Shown here: one piece after another, positions 1 to 8,871 of the stretch
How positions within the stretch are numbered: position 1 is the stretch's first letter
Layout: each line of letters opens with the position of its first letter
Source: Pseudoalteromonas sp. Scap06
Lineage (GTDB): Bacteria > Pseudomonadota > Gammaproteobacteria > Enterobacterales > Alteromonadaceae
Assembly: GCF_013394165.1 (NCBI RefSeq)
Contig: NZ_CP041330.1
Location: 1,666,501-1,730,500, forward strand
Reading direction: 5' to 3'
Length of the DNA: 64,000 nucleotides
The notes under the pieces: model-generated
Told to the model about the DNA's origin: nothing
What the model saw: only the letters and a program-made list of their open reading frames with translations
Database searches by the model: none
Made by a program: the position numbers and the translations under genes

Positions 1-224
1 AGTTCTTGGATCGATAATTTTTTTACCCTAAATAAAAGCCACTCAGACACTTGTAATCCCCCTTCAAAACGCCGATTAAAAATATCAAACACTTCTTTAT
101 ATGCTGCGTAACAGTACAGTAATTGATTGAACCAAAATAGGAACTCAGCTATGGTTTGTTTATAAATAAAAACAAATAAAAAACGAGTTAATCTACAGGC
201 TCGTTAGTCCCACAAGAGGAAGAC

Positions 225-1046
225 ATGCGTATTAAATTTATACTTATATTGATAACTTTATTTTCGAGCGTATCAAGTGCGCAAGACTTTTTTGTTAAGG
301 AAGTGAGGTTCAAAAACATTGTTGCCAATCTCTATCTTCCTAATACCTCAGAAAAAGTTCCTGTGGTTATTGCAATCGGTGGTTCTGAGGGAGGAATCAG
401 CACAGGTGATGCCAATGGTAAAATGATTGCACCACATGGGATCGCTGTATTAGGGCTCGCCTACTTTAAAGAAAAAGGGATTGCTCAGACACTAGATCAA
501 ATACCCTTAGAATATTTTTTAAGTGCAATTGATTATCTTGAGACTGTTTCTTCAATAGATTCGTCAAAAATTGGTTTTATTGGTGGTTCTAGGGGAGCTG
601 AATTAGCGCTTTTATTAGCATCGATGGAACCACGCATCAAATCTGTTGTAGCGACAACTCCAAGCAAAGTAGCTTGGTACGGAATGACTACAGCAAAGTC
701 AGCGTGGACATTTAACGGAAAAGATATTCCTGCTTTAAGCTTGGAACTTGATGAAAAGGCTCCTTTACTTAATCGATTTGAAGTTGCTTTAGAAAATAAA
801 GACAATGTAGCAAACTCATTATTCTCTTTCGAAAAAATAAATGGTCCAATATTGCTGATTTCAGCAAAAAACGATCAAGTTTGGCCTTCATTTCAAATGT
901 CGAACGAGATAGAGGAATACCTTAAAAAACATAATTTCAAACATTCCGTCACACACAACGCATATCCAACAGGTCATGGTTTTAGTCAAGAGACAGCGCC
1001 TGAAATAAAACAGTCAATAATTGACCATTTCATGCGTACTTTATAG
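225..1046 (+). CDS. Exported alpha/beta hydrolase, BAAT/acyl-CoA thioester hydrolase C-terminal type
   Basis: A 273-residue protein with an N-terminal signal peptide (hydrophobic residues 4-18, ending SSVSSA), so it probably acts in the periplasm. The fold is visible as an oxyanion strand ending IGGSEGG (about residue 51), a nucleophile elbow GGSRGA (about 118), an acid site KNDQVWPS and a late histidine GHGF. This order matches the BAAT/dienelactone hydrolase branch of alpha/beta hydrolases. The acyl substrate cannot be read from the sequence. The ATG follows an AAGAGGAAG ribosome site. It stands alone, without an operon partner. Confidence 0.8.
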   Translation: MRIKFILILITLFSSVSSAQDFFVKEVRFKNIVANLYLPNTSEKVPVVIAIGGSEGGISTGDANGKMIAPHGIAVLGLAYFKEKGIAQTLDQIPLEYFLSAIDYLETVSSIDSSKIGFIGGSRGAELALLLASMEPRIKSVVATTPSKVAWYGMTTAKSAWTFNGKDIPALSLELDEKAPLLNRFEVALENKDNVANSLFSFEKINGPILLISAKNDQVWPSFQMSNEIEEYLKKHNFKHSVTHNAYPTGHGFSQETAPEIKQSIIDHFMRTL

Positions 1047-1410
1047 TGCTAACATATATGAACCTTAACCGAGTCAATGGACTAGTTTTTTTACCGTTTT
1101 CATAAATTGACGTTTAATTCTAAATCAAAAAACAATTCGTTTGCTTCGTCTGTTAAGTAGGTAGCTTACAGCAAATTATGGATTCATGTTACTGTAAAAG
1201 TTCATTGAGCTGTCTCCTATAAGGTTGGTTACCCTTTCATCGTAGTTGAATAATCGCGATGCAGGGGAGGAGGCTTAATGAGAATCAAGCCATTACAACA
1301 GGACAAAAAATTGTTGGCTTTTCTCCTTCGTCACTTATTTAAATCAACTAAATTTGCCTATTATTTGGGCGTGATGGATTAGTTTAGTCTTTAACATAAT
1401 AGGTTACAAA
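1047..1410. other. Intergenic stretch with one possible tiny ORF
   Basis: These 364 bases separate the hydrolase from the DUF1330 gene. The only coding candidate is a 34-codon plus-strand ORF listed separately. I see no clear hairpin terminator, RNA gene or insertion-sequence end. Confidence 0.4.
1278..1382 (+). CDS. Possible small ORF (34 aa), function unknown
   Basis: The ORF starts MRIKPLQQDKKLLAFLLRHL and ends GVMD. It is basic and has no recognisable domain. Its main support is an unusually strong purine run, GGGGAGGAGG, a few bases before the ATG, much better than most ribosome sites in this window. It could be a leader peptide for the DUF1330 gene 28 bases downstream, a remnant of a larger gene, or chance. 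Confidence 0.3.
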   Translation: MRIKPLQQDKKLLAFLLRHLFKSTKFAYYLGVMD

Positions 1411-1725
1411 ATGTATGAATTTTTAGTTGGCTTGGAAGTTTCGGACAATGGCGCGTATTCAGACTATAGAGCGGCTATGGCACCCATTCTTAGTGCTTTT
1501 GGTGGCGGTTTCGGTTTTGATTTTGTAGTTTCGGAGGTTCTTCTTTCAAAAGTTGATACTCCTATTAATCGAGTGTTTACAATTCATTTCCCAAATAAAA
1601 CCATCTCAGAAAACTTCTTTTCCGATCCTGAATATTTAAAAGTAAAAGCTCAATTCTTTGACGTGTCTGTATCTCACGTAACAATCATTGCGGGCTATGA
1701 AAAAGACTCTCAAAATATCATCTAA
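1411..1725 (+). CDS. DUF1330-like small protein
   Basis: A 104-residue cytoplasmic protein without signal peptide. It has the ferredoxin-like DUF1330 pattern: N-terminal strand MYEFLVGLEV, a helix with YSDYRAAMAPIL, a glycine stretch GGGFGFDF and a strand region ending in FTIHFPNKTISENFFSDPEY, where F..P....A..F..DPEY is typical. The family is usually a dimeric alpha/beta barrel without an assigned reaction. It is monocistronic by spacing. Confidence 0.65.
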   Translation: MYEFLVGLEVSDNGAYSDYRAAMAPILSAFGGGFGFDFVVSEVLLSKVDTPINRVFTIHFPNKTISENFFSDPEYLKVKAQFFDVSVSHVTIIAGYEKDSQNII

Positions 1726-1803
1726 AAAATATTTTTACTCTGTATTTAAACCTTTATAACAGTTTTTGCGACTAAGTTTTAAAGCAAATAATAAAGGTTT
1801 TGT

Positions 1804-3093
1804 ATGAACTACTTAAAGCAGGTTTTAAATATAGCATTATTGGTATTAGTTAGCTTTGCGGGTATTAAGCCCGTGCAAGCTACTAACTTACCTTTTGAAC
1901 AAATAATCACACCTCAACAAGCAAAGCGAGATGTTGCGCAGTGGTCACAATGGCTGCACAGTACGCACCCTGATTTAAAACACAGTGTGGCCGACATTGA
2001 TGCTTTTTACTTGCAACTAAATACTATAACCGCAGCTATTACCGATGAACTTAGCGTGCGGGAATTATGGGCCCGTTTAGCGGTATTAAATTCAACATTG
2101 GCTGATGGGCATTTAAAAGTAGGGCATGCTTCTACGTCGCAATGGCGTAAATGGGTCAATGGTGGCGTGGGGCTTTTTCCATTTGAAGTTGCGATTGTAA
2201 ACCAGAAACTTTATATAAAATCTAACACGGGCGGTACCAAGAGTGGCTATGCTGAGCAGCAAATAAAGGCGATTAATGGCGTGCCATATGAGCAAGTCGT
2301 AGCTCAGTTATTACGCCGCACACATGGTGATACTGATGAATTTAGACAAGAAGTATTAGCACGTCAATTTCATCGTTTATTATATTTAACGTTTGGTTAC
2401 TCAGAGCAATTTAGCATTACCTTAGCAGATGAAGAGCTCACGCTAGCTGCGAGCAAAACTTTGCCACAAAGCATGGTTGAACGCTCATTTGTAGATACTT
2501 TTAATGTTGAGTAAACAGGTGAGACGGCAACCCTTACAGTTAATTCATTTTCATGGCCTGATTTTAAGCAATACCTTGCCTTTATGGACGCCACTTTTAC
2601 TCAGCTAACAGAAAAAAACATAAAGCACCTAATAATTGATATCAGTAATAATGGCGGTGGCGATGATGACTTTTGGATGGCAGGAATTATGCGTTATATA
2701 ACGGATGTACCATATCGTCACTTTTCCCATTATCGCTCTAAGGTGTTGTTAAAGTATCGTGATCCAGGCCAAATAGTAGGTGAAATTGAGTCTGGTGAAA
2801 ACACTCGTTTTATACAGCCAGAACCTGATCTTGCTAACTTTTTTACCGGGGATGTTGCTGTAAAAATAGGGGCTTACACTTATTCGTCAGCAATTGTGTT
2901 TGCTAACACCCTACAAGATTTTTCAATTGCGCCATTGGTTGGCGAAGACACAACAGGAAGAAGCACTCAAACTGGGGGGATCCAGTTTTTAAACTTAATA
3001 CATAGTAATTTGCAGATGGTCAGCCCGTGCTTTATTTTGACAAGGCCAAATGGTGAGCTGCAAATGACTGGCGTTAAAGTTTCTTCGTTGTGA
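1804..3093 (+). pseudogene. S41-family peptidase broken by an in-frame stop codon
   Basis: Two reading frames, 1804-2514 and 2584-3093, lie in the same phase (start-to-start distance 780 = 260 codons) and are separated by a single TAA at 2512-2514. Reading through gives one continuous exported protein: a signal peptide ending VQA, an N-terminal helical region, and an S41 catalytic core with DISNNGGG, the serine region YTYSSAIVFAN and GEDTTGRSTQTGG. A CAA-to-TAA change would explain the stop. The C-terminus (GVKVSSL) also lacks the G..PD ending usual in the family, so a second lesion is possible. The separate downstream piece has an internal ATG but no signal peptide and is unlikely to work. 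Confidence 0.8.
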
Positions 3094-3335
3094 CGCTTAA
3101 ACACCGAGAACTGATATTAGCATTTTGTTCGTTCACTAAAGTGGCTGTCGCTTTAAAACATTGCTTAGTATAAAAATCTAAGCAATTGTCTTTAATGCGT
3201 ATTTTGCTAAACTATAAGCGCTGATACTCGAGTATAAATGTATAACTAACTTCGAGCCATATATTTACCTTTGAATATTTTTATTTATAAAAGGTATTCT
3301 ATCTAAACTATTACAATTAAGGAAAACGCGTTCCA

Positions 3336-4799
3336 ATGTTTAGGAAAAACATTCGTTGCAGCTTACACATTTTATCATTAAGCACATTATTACTTACCAG
3401 CCTACTACCACAGGTAAAGGCCGATGAAATAGATGACTTTTTACTAGAGAAAATGCGCACAGCTAATATTCCAGGATTACAACTGGCAATCGTGAAAGAC
3501 AATAGGCTGATAAAAAAAGCCAGTTACGGCCTGTCGAACTTACAAGACCAGATCACGGTACAAAACCATACCCCTTTTCCTATTTTTTCGATGACTAAAG
3601 CTTTTACTGGCGTTGCAATTATGCAACTTGCCGCTGAAAACAAGTTATCGGTTAACGATCCGATTTCAAAGCATTTAGATGATTTGCCTAAAGCATGGCA
3701 ACCGCTAACTATCCGTCAGCTGCTAAGCCATACTTCTGGTTTACCTAAAATATTAAATGGTCATTGGGTTGATTTAATTTCCAATGGTCAGCCAGATCCT
3801 GCGTGGCAAGAAGTACTTACTTTACCAATGCGTTATGAAACCAATAGCCGCTTTGAGTACAACCAAACAGGTTACATTTTGTTAGGTAAAATTATTGATA
3901 AGTTATCGGGTCAGCCTTTTTCTAATTATATTCAGAAAAATCAGTTGGCTAAACTAGATATGCCCATAACTTTGGCTGCAGGTTTTGCTCATACTGAATC
4001 TATTGTCCCTAATCAAGCTCGTCCTTACGTTGCTGGCAATCAAGGAAAGCTAAAGACGGTACAAATAACTTTCGACCCATTCTTTAGAACTGCGGCGGGT
4101 ATGAGTGCTACCGCAACTGAGCTTGCTAATTACGCGATAGCGCTTCAACAACGACAACTCCTTGATGAGAAGTACCTTAAAGAAATGTGGTCACCAACGC
4201 GTTTAAAGAGTGGTCAAACTGCAGGTTTTAGCAATTTAGAAAATGGTTACGCTCTAGGTTGGCAAACAATTGGACGAGAGCAGCATCCAGCAGTAAGTGC
4301 CAGTGGTGGTGATGCTAATTCAATGGTGATTTATCCAAAAGATCACTTAACCATCATTGTATTAACTAATAAGCTAGGAAGCTTGCCAATATTCTTTATT
4401 GATGAAATTGCTGGCTTTTATTACCCTGAGATGAAAGCTGAAAATGGTTGGGGGTTGTCACAAGACTTATTCAAACTTTTCCAAGGGATTAAAAAACAGG
4501 GCTTTAATCAAGCCATCACTTTAGCGGATGAGATGAAAGTAAGTGCAGCGTTTGATGTGCAAGAAATTAATCTTTTGGGCTATCGCTATGTGGCTAAAAA
4601 TGAACTAGCAAAGGCATTAGAGATATTTAAGCTAAATGTTCATTTGTTTCCCGACAATGCAAATGCTTATGATAGTTTAGGTGAAACCTATGCTGCACTT
4701 GGAAATAAACCAGAAGCGATAGCTAATTACGAAAAAGTACTCGCATTTTTGCCGAATAATCAACATGCCCTTAAGCAGCTGGCTCGGTTGAACCAATAA
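3336..4799 (+). CDS. Exported beta-lactamase-fold serine hydrolase with C-terminal TPRs
   Basis: A 487-residue protein with signal peptide (residues 1-29, ending QVKA). The class C beta-lactamase/esterase signature is clear: catalytic SMTK (about residue 87), the tyrosine motif YNQTGY, HTSGL, and a late GGDANSM segment in place of the KTG box. The last ~100 residues (ALEIFKLNVHLFPDNANAYD onward) form two TPR-like helical pairs, a frequent tail in this family. Related proteins are esterases, D-aminopeptidases or PBP4*-like enzymes; true beta-lactamase activity is not implied. Confidence 0.85.
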   Translation: MFRKNIRCSLHILSLSTLLLTSLLPQVKADEIDDFLLEKMRTANIPGLQLAIVKDNRLIKKASYGLSNLQDQITVQNHTPFPIFSMTKAFTGVAIMQLAAENKLSVNDPISKHLDDLPKAWQPLTIRQLLSHTSGLPKILNGHWVDLISNGQPDPAWQEVLTLPMRYETNSRFEYNQTGYILLGKIIDKLSGQPFSNYIQKNQLAKLDMPITLAAGFAHTESIVPNQARPYVAGNQGKLKTVQITFDPFFRTAAGMSATATELANYAIALQQRQLLDEKYLKEMWSPTRLKSGQTAGFSNLENGYALGWQTIGREQHPAVSASGGDANSMVIYPKDHLTIIVLTNKLGSLPIFFIDEIAGFYYPEMKAENGWGLSQDLFKLFQGIKKQGFNQAITLADEMKVSAAFDVQEINLLGYRYVAKNELAKALEIFKLNVHLFPDNANAYDSLGETYAALGNKPEAIANYEKVLAFLPNNQHALKQLARLNQ

Positions 4800-5237
4800 C
4801 CTAACAAAGCGTAGACAATAAATAAAATCGCGCTAAGGCAACTACCATACTTCGCGCGCTTTTAAAAACTATGCTGGTCGAACTATATGCGGTAAATCTT
4901 TACTTCAGACATCAAAAGCCCAATCTTTAAAAGTATTAGTTACTCAAAGCCAGACGACCTCATTGTTCTTATATTTACTGCTGTATATTACTTCTAAACA
5001 CGTTGATTTATTAAAGCGATAACTTTAGGTTGCCGTTTTTTATTCCTACTATTTAAGTTTATTTTAAGCTTACTCAATTAATACTCAAATTCAAGAACCT
5101 TTAAACCATGCATCTGATTTACTGACTCATTGTATGTTTCAGATCATTAAACAGAGGATGATTAAAGGTTAGCCTGAAAACATATACTTATACCCATAAG
5201 TGAGCTTTTAACTTTAATGCGTTTATTAGGAGGTATT
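4800..5237. other. Intergenic region, no gene seen
   Basis: An AT-rich gap of 438 bases between the hydrolase and cytochrome b561 genes. I found no ORF with a ribosome site, no strong hairpin and no RNA signature. It presumably holds the cytochrome b561 promoter in its last 150 bases. Confidence 0.4.
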
Positions 5238-5786
5238 ATGAATTTTAAAAATACAGATACTCATTACAATACACTCTCTGTTGCTTTACATTGGTTGATG
5301 TTTATTTTAATTGTGACTGTGTACGGCAGTATTGAACTTCGCGAATTATTTGATAAAGGCACTGAAACACGTGATGCCTTTAAAATGTGGCATTTTATGT
5401 TGGGTTTATCGGTTTTAGCTTTAGTTAGTGTGAGGTTAGCTGCGCGTTTAGTGGGTGGTGCAGCACCTGCCATACACCCTGAGCCTGCAAAATGGCAAAA
5501 TAAATTAGCTATATTTGTTCATATTGCGCTGTATGTGTTTATGTTTGCTATGCCTATAGCTGGTTGGCTAATTTTGAGTTTAGCAGGTAAACCCATCCCG
5601 TTTTTTGGTTTAGAGTTGCCTGCTTTGGCCGCTCAAAACTTTGAACTTGCTAAAAGCATTAAAGAGATACATGAAACCGCAGGGGAAGTGGGGTATTACG
5701 TAATAGGTTTACATGCGGCTGCGGCTTTGTTTCACCATTATATTTTGGCTGATAATACGGTATCGCGAATGCGTTTGCCTAAATAA
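5238..5786 (+). CDS. Cytochrome b561 family protein
   Basis: A 182-residue integral membrane diheme cytochrome that would pass electrons between quinols and periplasmic acceptors. Four membrane segments are visible. Candidate heme-ligand histidines sit in LSVALHWLMF, MWHFMLGLSV, the KEIHETAGEVGY region and VIGLHAAAALFHHY, matching the YodB/CybB class of about 175-190 residues. I chose the ATG at 5238 over the in-frame ATG at 5217 because TAGGAGGT lies just before it. Confidence 0.85.
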   Translation: MNFKNTDTHYNTLSVALHWLMFILIVTVYGSIELRELFDKGTETRDAFKMWHFMLGLSVLALVSVRLAARLVGGAAPAIHPEPAKWQNKLAIFVHIALYVFMFAMPIAGWLILSLAGKPIPFFGLELPALAAQNFELAKSIKEIHETAGEVGYYVIGLHAAAALFHHYILADNTVSRMRLPK

Positions 5787-5798
5787 TAAAAAAGTTAA

Positions 5799-5831
5799 TA
5801 GTAAAAAGGGAGACAGTGTCTCCCTTTTTAA
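5799..5831. terminator. Hairpin terminator after cytochrome b561
   Basis: The stem AAAAAGGGAGACA / TGTCTCCCTTTTT is a near-perfect inverted repeat with a very short loop and T/A tracts on both sides, starting 12 bases after the stop codon. Confidence 0.85.
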
Positions 5832-6141
5832 TGTTTAATACTCTAATAAACCCGATTCTAAACCCACCCCAATGTTTACCATTTACATATAATTGGCACC
5901 GATAGATCATGCAATATCTCGCCGGTATCGCGCTTATAGGTTTGTAATTAAAAGCTCTCTGCATGGCTACCGCAGTGAATGCCTGTGGGGTCATTAAAAA
6001 TTTGCTTAGTGCGGTCATTATTTATAGTCAAATGGATAAAATCTTGTCTGCAGACATTTTATAAAATCATTTAGCGTTAGTTGAATTGTTTTTTGTAAAA
6101 ATATGGTCTTTGTTAGTCATTAAAGATTTAAAGGGCACACA

Positions 6142-6987
6142 ATGAACTTAACATATGCAAATAACGCAATTACCTTGCTACTTGCACTTAGTTTTATACT
6201 ACTTGGTGTATCGTTTGCGCTCGGTGCAAATCCAAACACACTAATAGCGACATTTAGCTTTTACGAGCTTGATAGCGTATTAAATACTAATACGCTAGGT
6301 CTACTAAGTGGTACAGCCATGATTATGTTAGTGGTAGTAACCCTATTGGCACACTTTAAATTAATACAGCCAACCTCAGCATTTATGCTAGCGCTTGTTG
6401 TTAGCATTGTGCCTTTACTAACCTTATTAGCAAGTAATCGCTGGATGACTCAGTTAGGGGGCTTTCCTATTATTGGTAGTGGGCAGGGAATAATTAAATA
6501 CTTTGCTGTAGTGCCTTTATACTTATTTTTATTTTATAAAAATAAGATGAGCGACAAACAGCATGTCCTTTTAAACTTTATTCCTATGGCTATGGTTTTG
6601 CTATGGATTGGCGGTATGAAATTTTACGATTTTGAAGCTAAGGCCATTGTAGGCTTAGTCGAAACCTCGCCTTTTATGTCTTGGTTATATAGTTTATTTA
6701 GCGTGCAAGGTGCGTCGAACGTGATTGGTGGGTTTGATGTATTATTTGCGCTACTACTAGGCGCTGGTATTTTATTAAATAATAAAAAACTAATTATAGT
6801 TAGTGGTTTAGCATGCTTGAGCGTTTTTTTAATGACCCAAACGTTTTTACTGTCTGCCCCTAACGCATTTAGCTCAAGTACGCTGTTGGCGCGGTTAGGG
6901 CAATTTGTAATTAAAGATTTATGGTATGTGGGAAATTTAATTGTTATTGCCACTTTAATGCTCTCTAAACCAGCTAAACATAGTTAA
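6142..6987 (+). CDS. RclC/YkgB-like (DUF417) membrane protein with extra N-terminal membrane domain
   Basis: A 281-residue polytopic inner-membrane protein with about eight hydrophobic segments. The C-terminal part carries the DUF417 pattern: WIGGMKFYDFEAKAIVGLVE, then SPFMSWLY, as in E. coli RclC, a protein linked to reactive chlorine resistance. E. coli RclC is about 200 residues; here roughly 110 residues of extra membrane sequence precede the conserved region, so this may be two four-helix units fused. No RclA, RclB or RclR gene is adjacent, so a role in chlorine stress is only a suggestion. Confidence 0.65.
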   Translation: MNLTYANNAITLLLALSFILLGVSFALGANPNTLIATFSFYELDSVLNTNTLGLLSGTAMIMLVVVTLLAHFKLIQPTSAFMLALVVSIVPLLTLLASNRWMTQLGGFPIIGSGQGIIKYFAVVPLYLFLFYKNKMSDKQHVLLNFIPMAMVLLWIGGMKFYDFEAKAIVGLVETSPFMSWLYSLFSVQGASNVIGGFDVLFALLLGAGILLNNKKLIIVSGLACLSVFLMTQTFLLSAPNAFSSSTLLARLGQFVIKDLWYVGNLIVIATLMLSKPAKHS

Positions 6988-7057
6988 AGCAATATGCTTT
7001 GTTGTTACCGCTACAAAATTATTAAATAAAATAATGTGTATAAATAAGAACGTTATT

Positions 7058-7102
7058 TATACACAAAAAAGCGCCAAAACAGTAAACCATTTTGGCGCTT
7101 TT
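7058..7102. terminator. Bidirectional terminator between convergent genes
   Basis: AAAAGCGCCAAAA and TTTTGGCGCTTTT form a 13-bp stem around a ten-base loop. It serves both the plus-strand RclC-like gene and the minus-strand aminopeptidase gene. Confidence 0.9.
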
Positions 7103-7123
7103 AATTAAGCAAATTAATTTTGA

Positions 7124-8641
7124 TTAGTTAGCTAATAGCCACTCACTTAGTAAACGTACACCAAAACCTGTACCACCTGGTGAAAGCTCATCTTTGCCTT
7201 TTTTCACTAATGCATTACCAGCGATATCGATATGTACCCAACGGGTTTCGCCAGCAAAATGCTCTAAGAAAGTAGCGGCAGTGGTTGCACCAGGGCCACC
7301 TGAACCTACATTTGTTATATCAGCAATGTCAGATTTCAGCATATCTTTATAACCTAACGGTAAACGCCATAGGTTTTCGTTTACTTGTTTACCTGCAAGG
7401 GTAAGTTGCGATACTAGCGTGTCATCATCAGAGAATACCGCTGCGTATTCATTACCAACAGCACGAATTTTAGAACCCGTTAAGGTTGCAACATCAATCA
7501 TGATCTCTGGCTTGTAGTGCTCACGTGCATACCACATTGCATCACTTAGAACTAAACGACCTTCAGCATCGGTATTTAAAATTTCTACACTTAAGCCTTC
7601 AGCGGTGCGAACAACATCGCCAGGAGCTACAGCAAACTGCGATACCATATTAGCTGCCATGCCCATAACGGCTACCACGTTTTTATCGGCTTTAGCTAAC
7701 GCCATTGCTTTTACAGTACCAAGTACTGCAGCAGCACCAGCCATGTCTGATTTCATACGTGCAATAGACGCACCGGTTTTAATACTGTAACCACCTGAGT
7801 CGAACGTAATGCCTTTACCAACAAGGGCAATAGGGGCATCGTCAGAGCCTTTATAATGAGCAACCACTAAACGTGCACCTTGCTGGCTACCTCTACCTAC
7901 AGCTTCTAATGCGCCCATGCCTAGCTCTTTTAGCTCTTTAGGCTCTAACACTTTGATAGTAACCCCTAACGACGCTAATTCTTTTGCTGCATTGGCAAAA
8001 TCAACCGGCGTCATTTCTGTAGCCACTTCTGATGTTAAATCGCGTGCTAAAAATACACCTGCTTGAATACTCTCTAATTGGCTGTAAAGCTTGCGAGTTT
8101 GCTTGGTGTTATCAACATCAAACGTATAGCTAACTGTTTCAGTGCTTGGTTCTTTTTTGTAGTTTTCAAAACGGTGATCGCGTAGGTTTGCACCGTGGGC
8201 AAAATTAGCAGCAAGTGCTGCGTTGTCGTTTGTACCCGTAACATCATCAAAAATAACACTGGCAGTGCCCGCTTTAGCTTTAACTAGGCGAGCATGAATA
8301 TTACCGCCTAACTTAGCCGCTTTTGCTTTATTTAATTCGTCTGCTTTACCTGTACCTACAACCAAAATACGGCTGTAGTTACTTTTACTAGGCGCGACAA
8401 GTTGCGCGACTTTAGCGTAATCGCCAGTAAAGTTTTCTATATCGATAACACGTTGTAATTGGCCATCGAATTGTTTATCAAGTGTTTTAAATTGGCTGTT
8501 GCTGCCATCTTGGCTATAAAATACAACCAGCGTATTTGCGTCGCTGTCTACTTTTGTAGAAAAATTAAAGTGTGCTGCTTGTGCATTAATACACATACCC
8601 AGTGCAAGCGCGATTGAAGAGGCTTTTATAATACGTTTCAT
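7124..8641 (-). CDS. Exported leucyl aminopeptidase (peptidase M17)
   Basis: A 505-residue M17 metallo-aminopeptidase that removes N-terminal residues from peptides using two divalent metals. Metal and active-site motifs are intact: VGKGITFDSGGYSIK, MKSDMAGAAA and NTDAEGRLVLSDA, followed by the catalytic-core TGSK segment. Unlike cytosolic PepA it begins with a clear signal peptide (MKRIIKASSIALALG, ending AQA), so it should work in the periplasm or outside. Length and domain order (N-terminal macro-like domain, C-terminal catalytic domain) are normal. It is monocistronic. Confidence 0.93.
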   Translation of the reverse strand: MKRIIKASSIALALGMCINAQAAHFNFSTKVDSDANTLVVFYSQDGSNSQFKTLDKQFDGQLQRVIDIENFTGDYAKVAQLVAPSKSNYSRILVVGTGKADELNKAKAAKLGGNIHARLVKAKAGTASVIFDDVTGTNDNAALAANFAHGANLRDHRFENYKKEPSTETVSYTFDVDNTKQTRKLYSQLESIQAGVFLARDLTSEVATEMTPVDFANAAKELASLGVTIKVLEPKELKELGMGALEAVGRGSQQGARLVVAHYKGSDDAPIALVGKGITFDSGGYSIKTGASIARMKSDMAGAAAVLGTVKAMALAKADKNVVAVMGMAANMVSQFAVAPGDVVRTAEGLSVEILNTDAEGRLVLSDAMWYAREHYKPEIMIDVATLTGSKIRAVGNEYAAVFSDDDTLVSQLTLAGKQVNENLWRLPLGYKDMLKSDIADITNVGSGGPGATTAATFLEHFAGETRWVHIDIAGNALVKKGKDELSPGGTGFGVRLLSEWLLAN

Positions 8642-8871
8642 TTTTTAACCTAAGAATAATTTAAAGGGGTGTTTTACCCTATTTAGGCTGTTATGGGTAA
8701 GTAGGATACGGTGAAACCGCAAATATCAGCGATATACGTCAAAATCATTAGTAAGTAATATAAATTTGACTAATGGAAGTGACCTTAAAGGTTTAATAAA
8801 AATAACGGTCGCGTTACTATCAAACATAAAGGCATTACGCAGCTTTAAACCACCAACCTAGAGAATCTGCA

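Noticed and set aside
1..200. A minus-strand open frame of about 60 codons without stop near the window start (contains FLFWFNQLLYCYAAYKEVFD).
   Set aside because: It has an in-frame stop shortly upstream and no ATG, GTG or ribosome site, so at best it is a gene remnant; too little sequence lies inside the window.
1278..1382. Purine-rich leader before 1278 considered as a riboswitch or integron attC site.
   Set aside because: No conserved riboswitch core or attC-like R'' and R' boxes could be matched; only the tiny ORF remains as a weak call.
5779..6018. A 79-residue minus-strand frame after cytochrome b561.
   Set aside because: It runs through the terminator hairpin, ends in a run of Phe/Ile from AT-rich sequence, and has no ribosome site or family resemblance.
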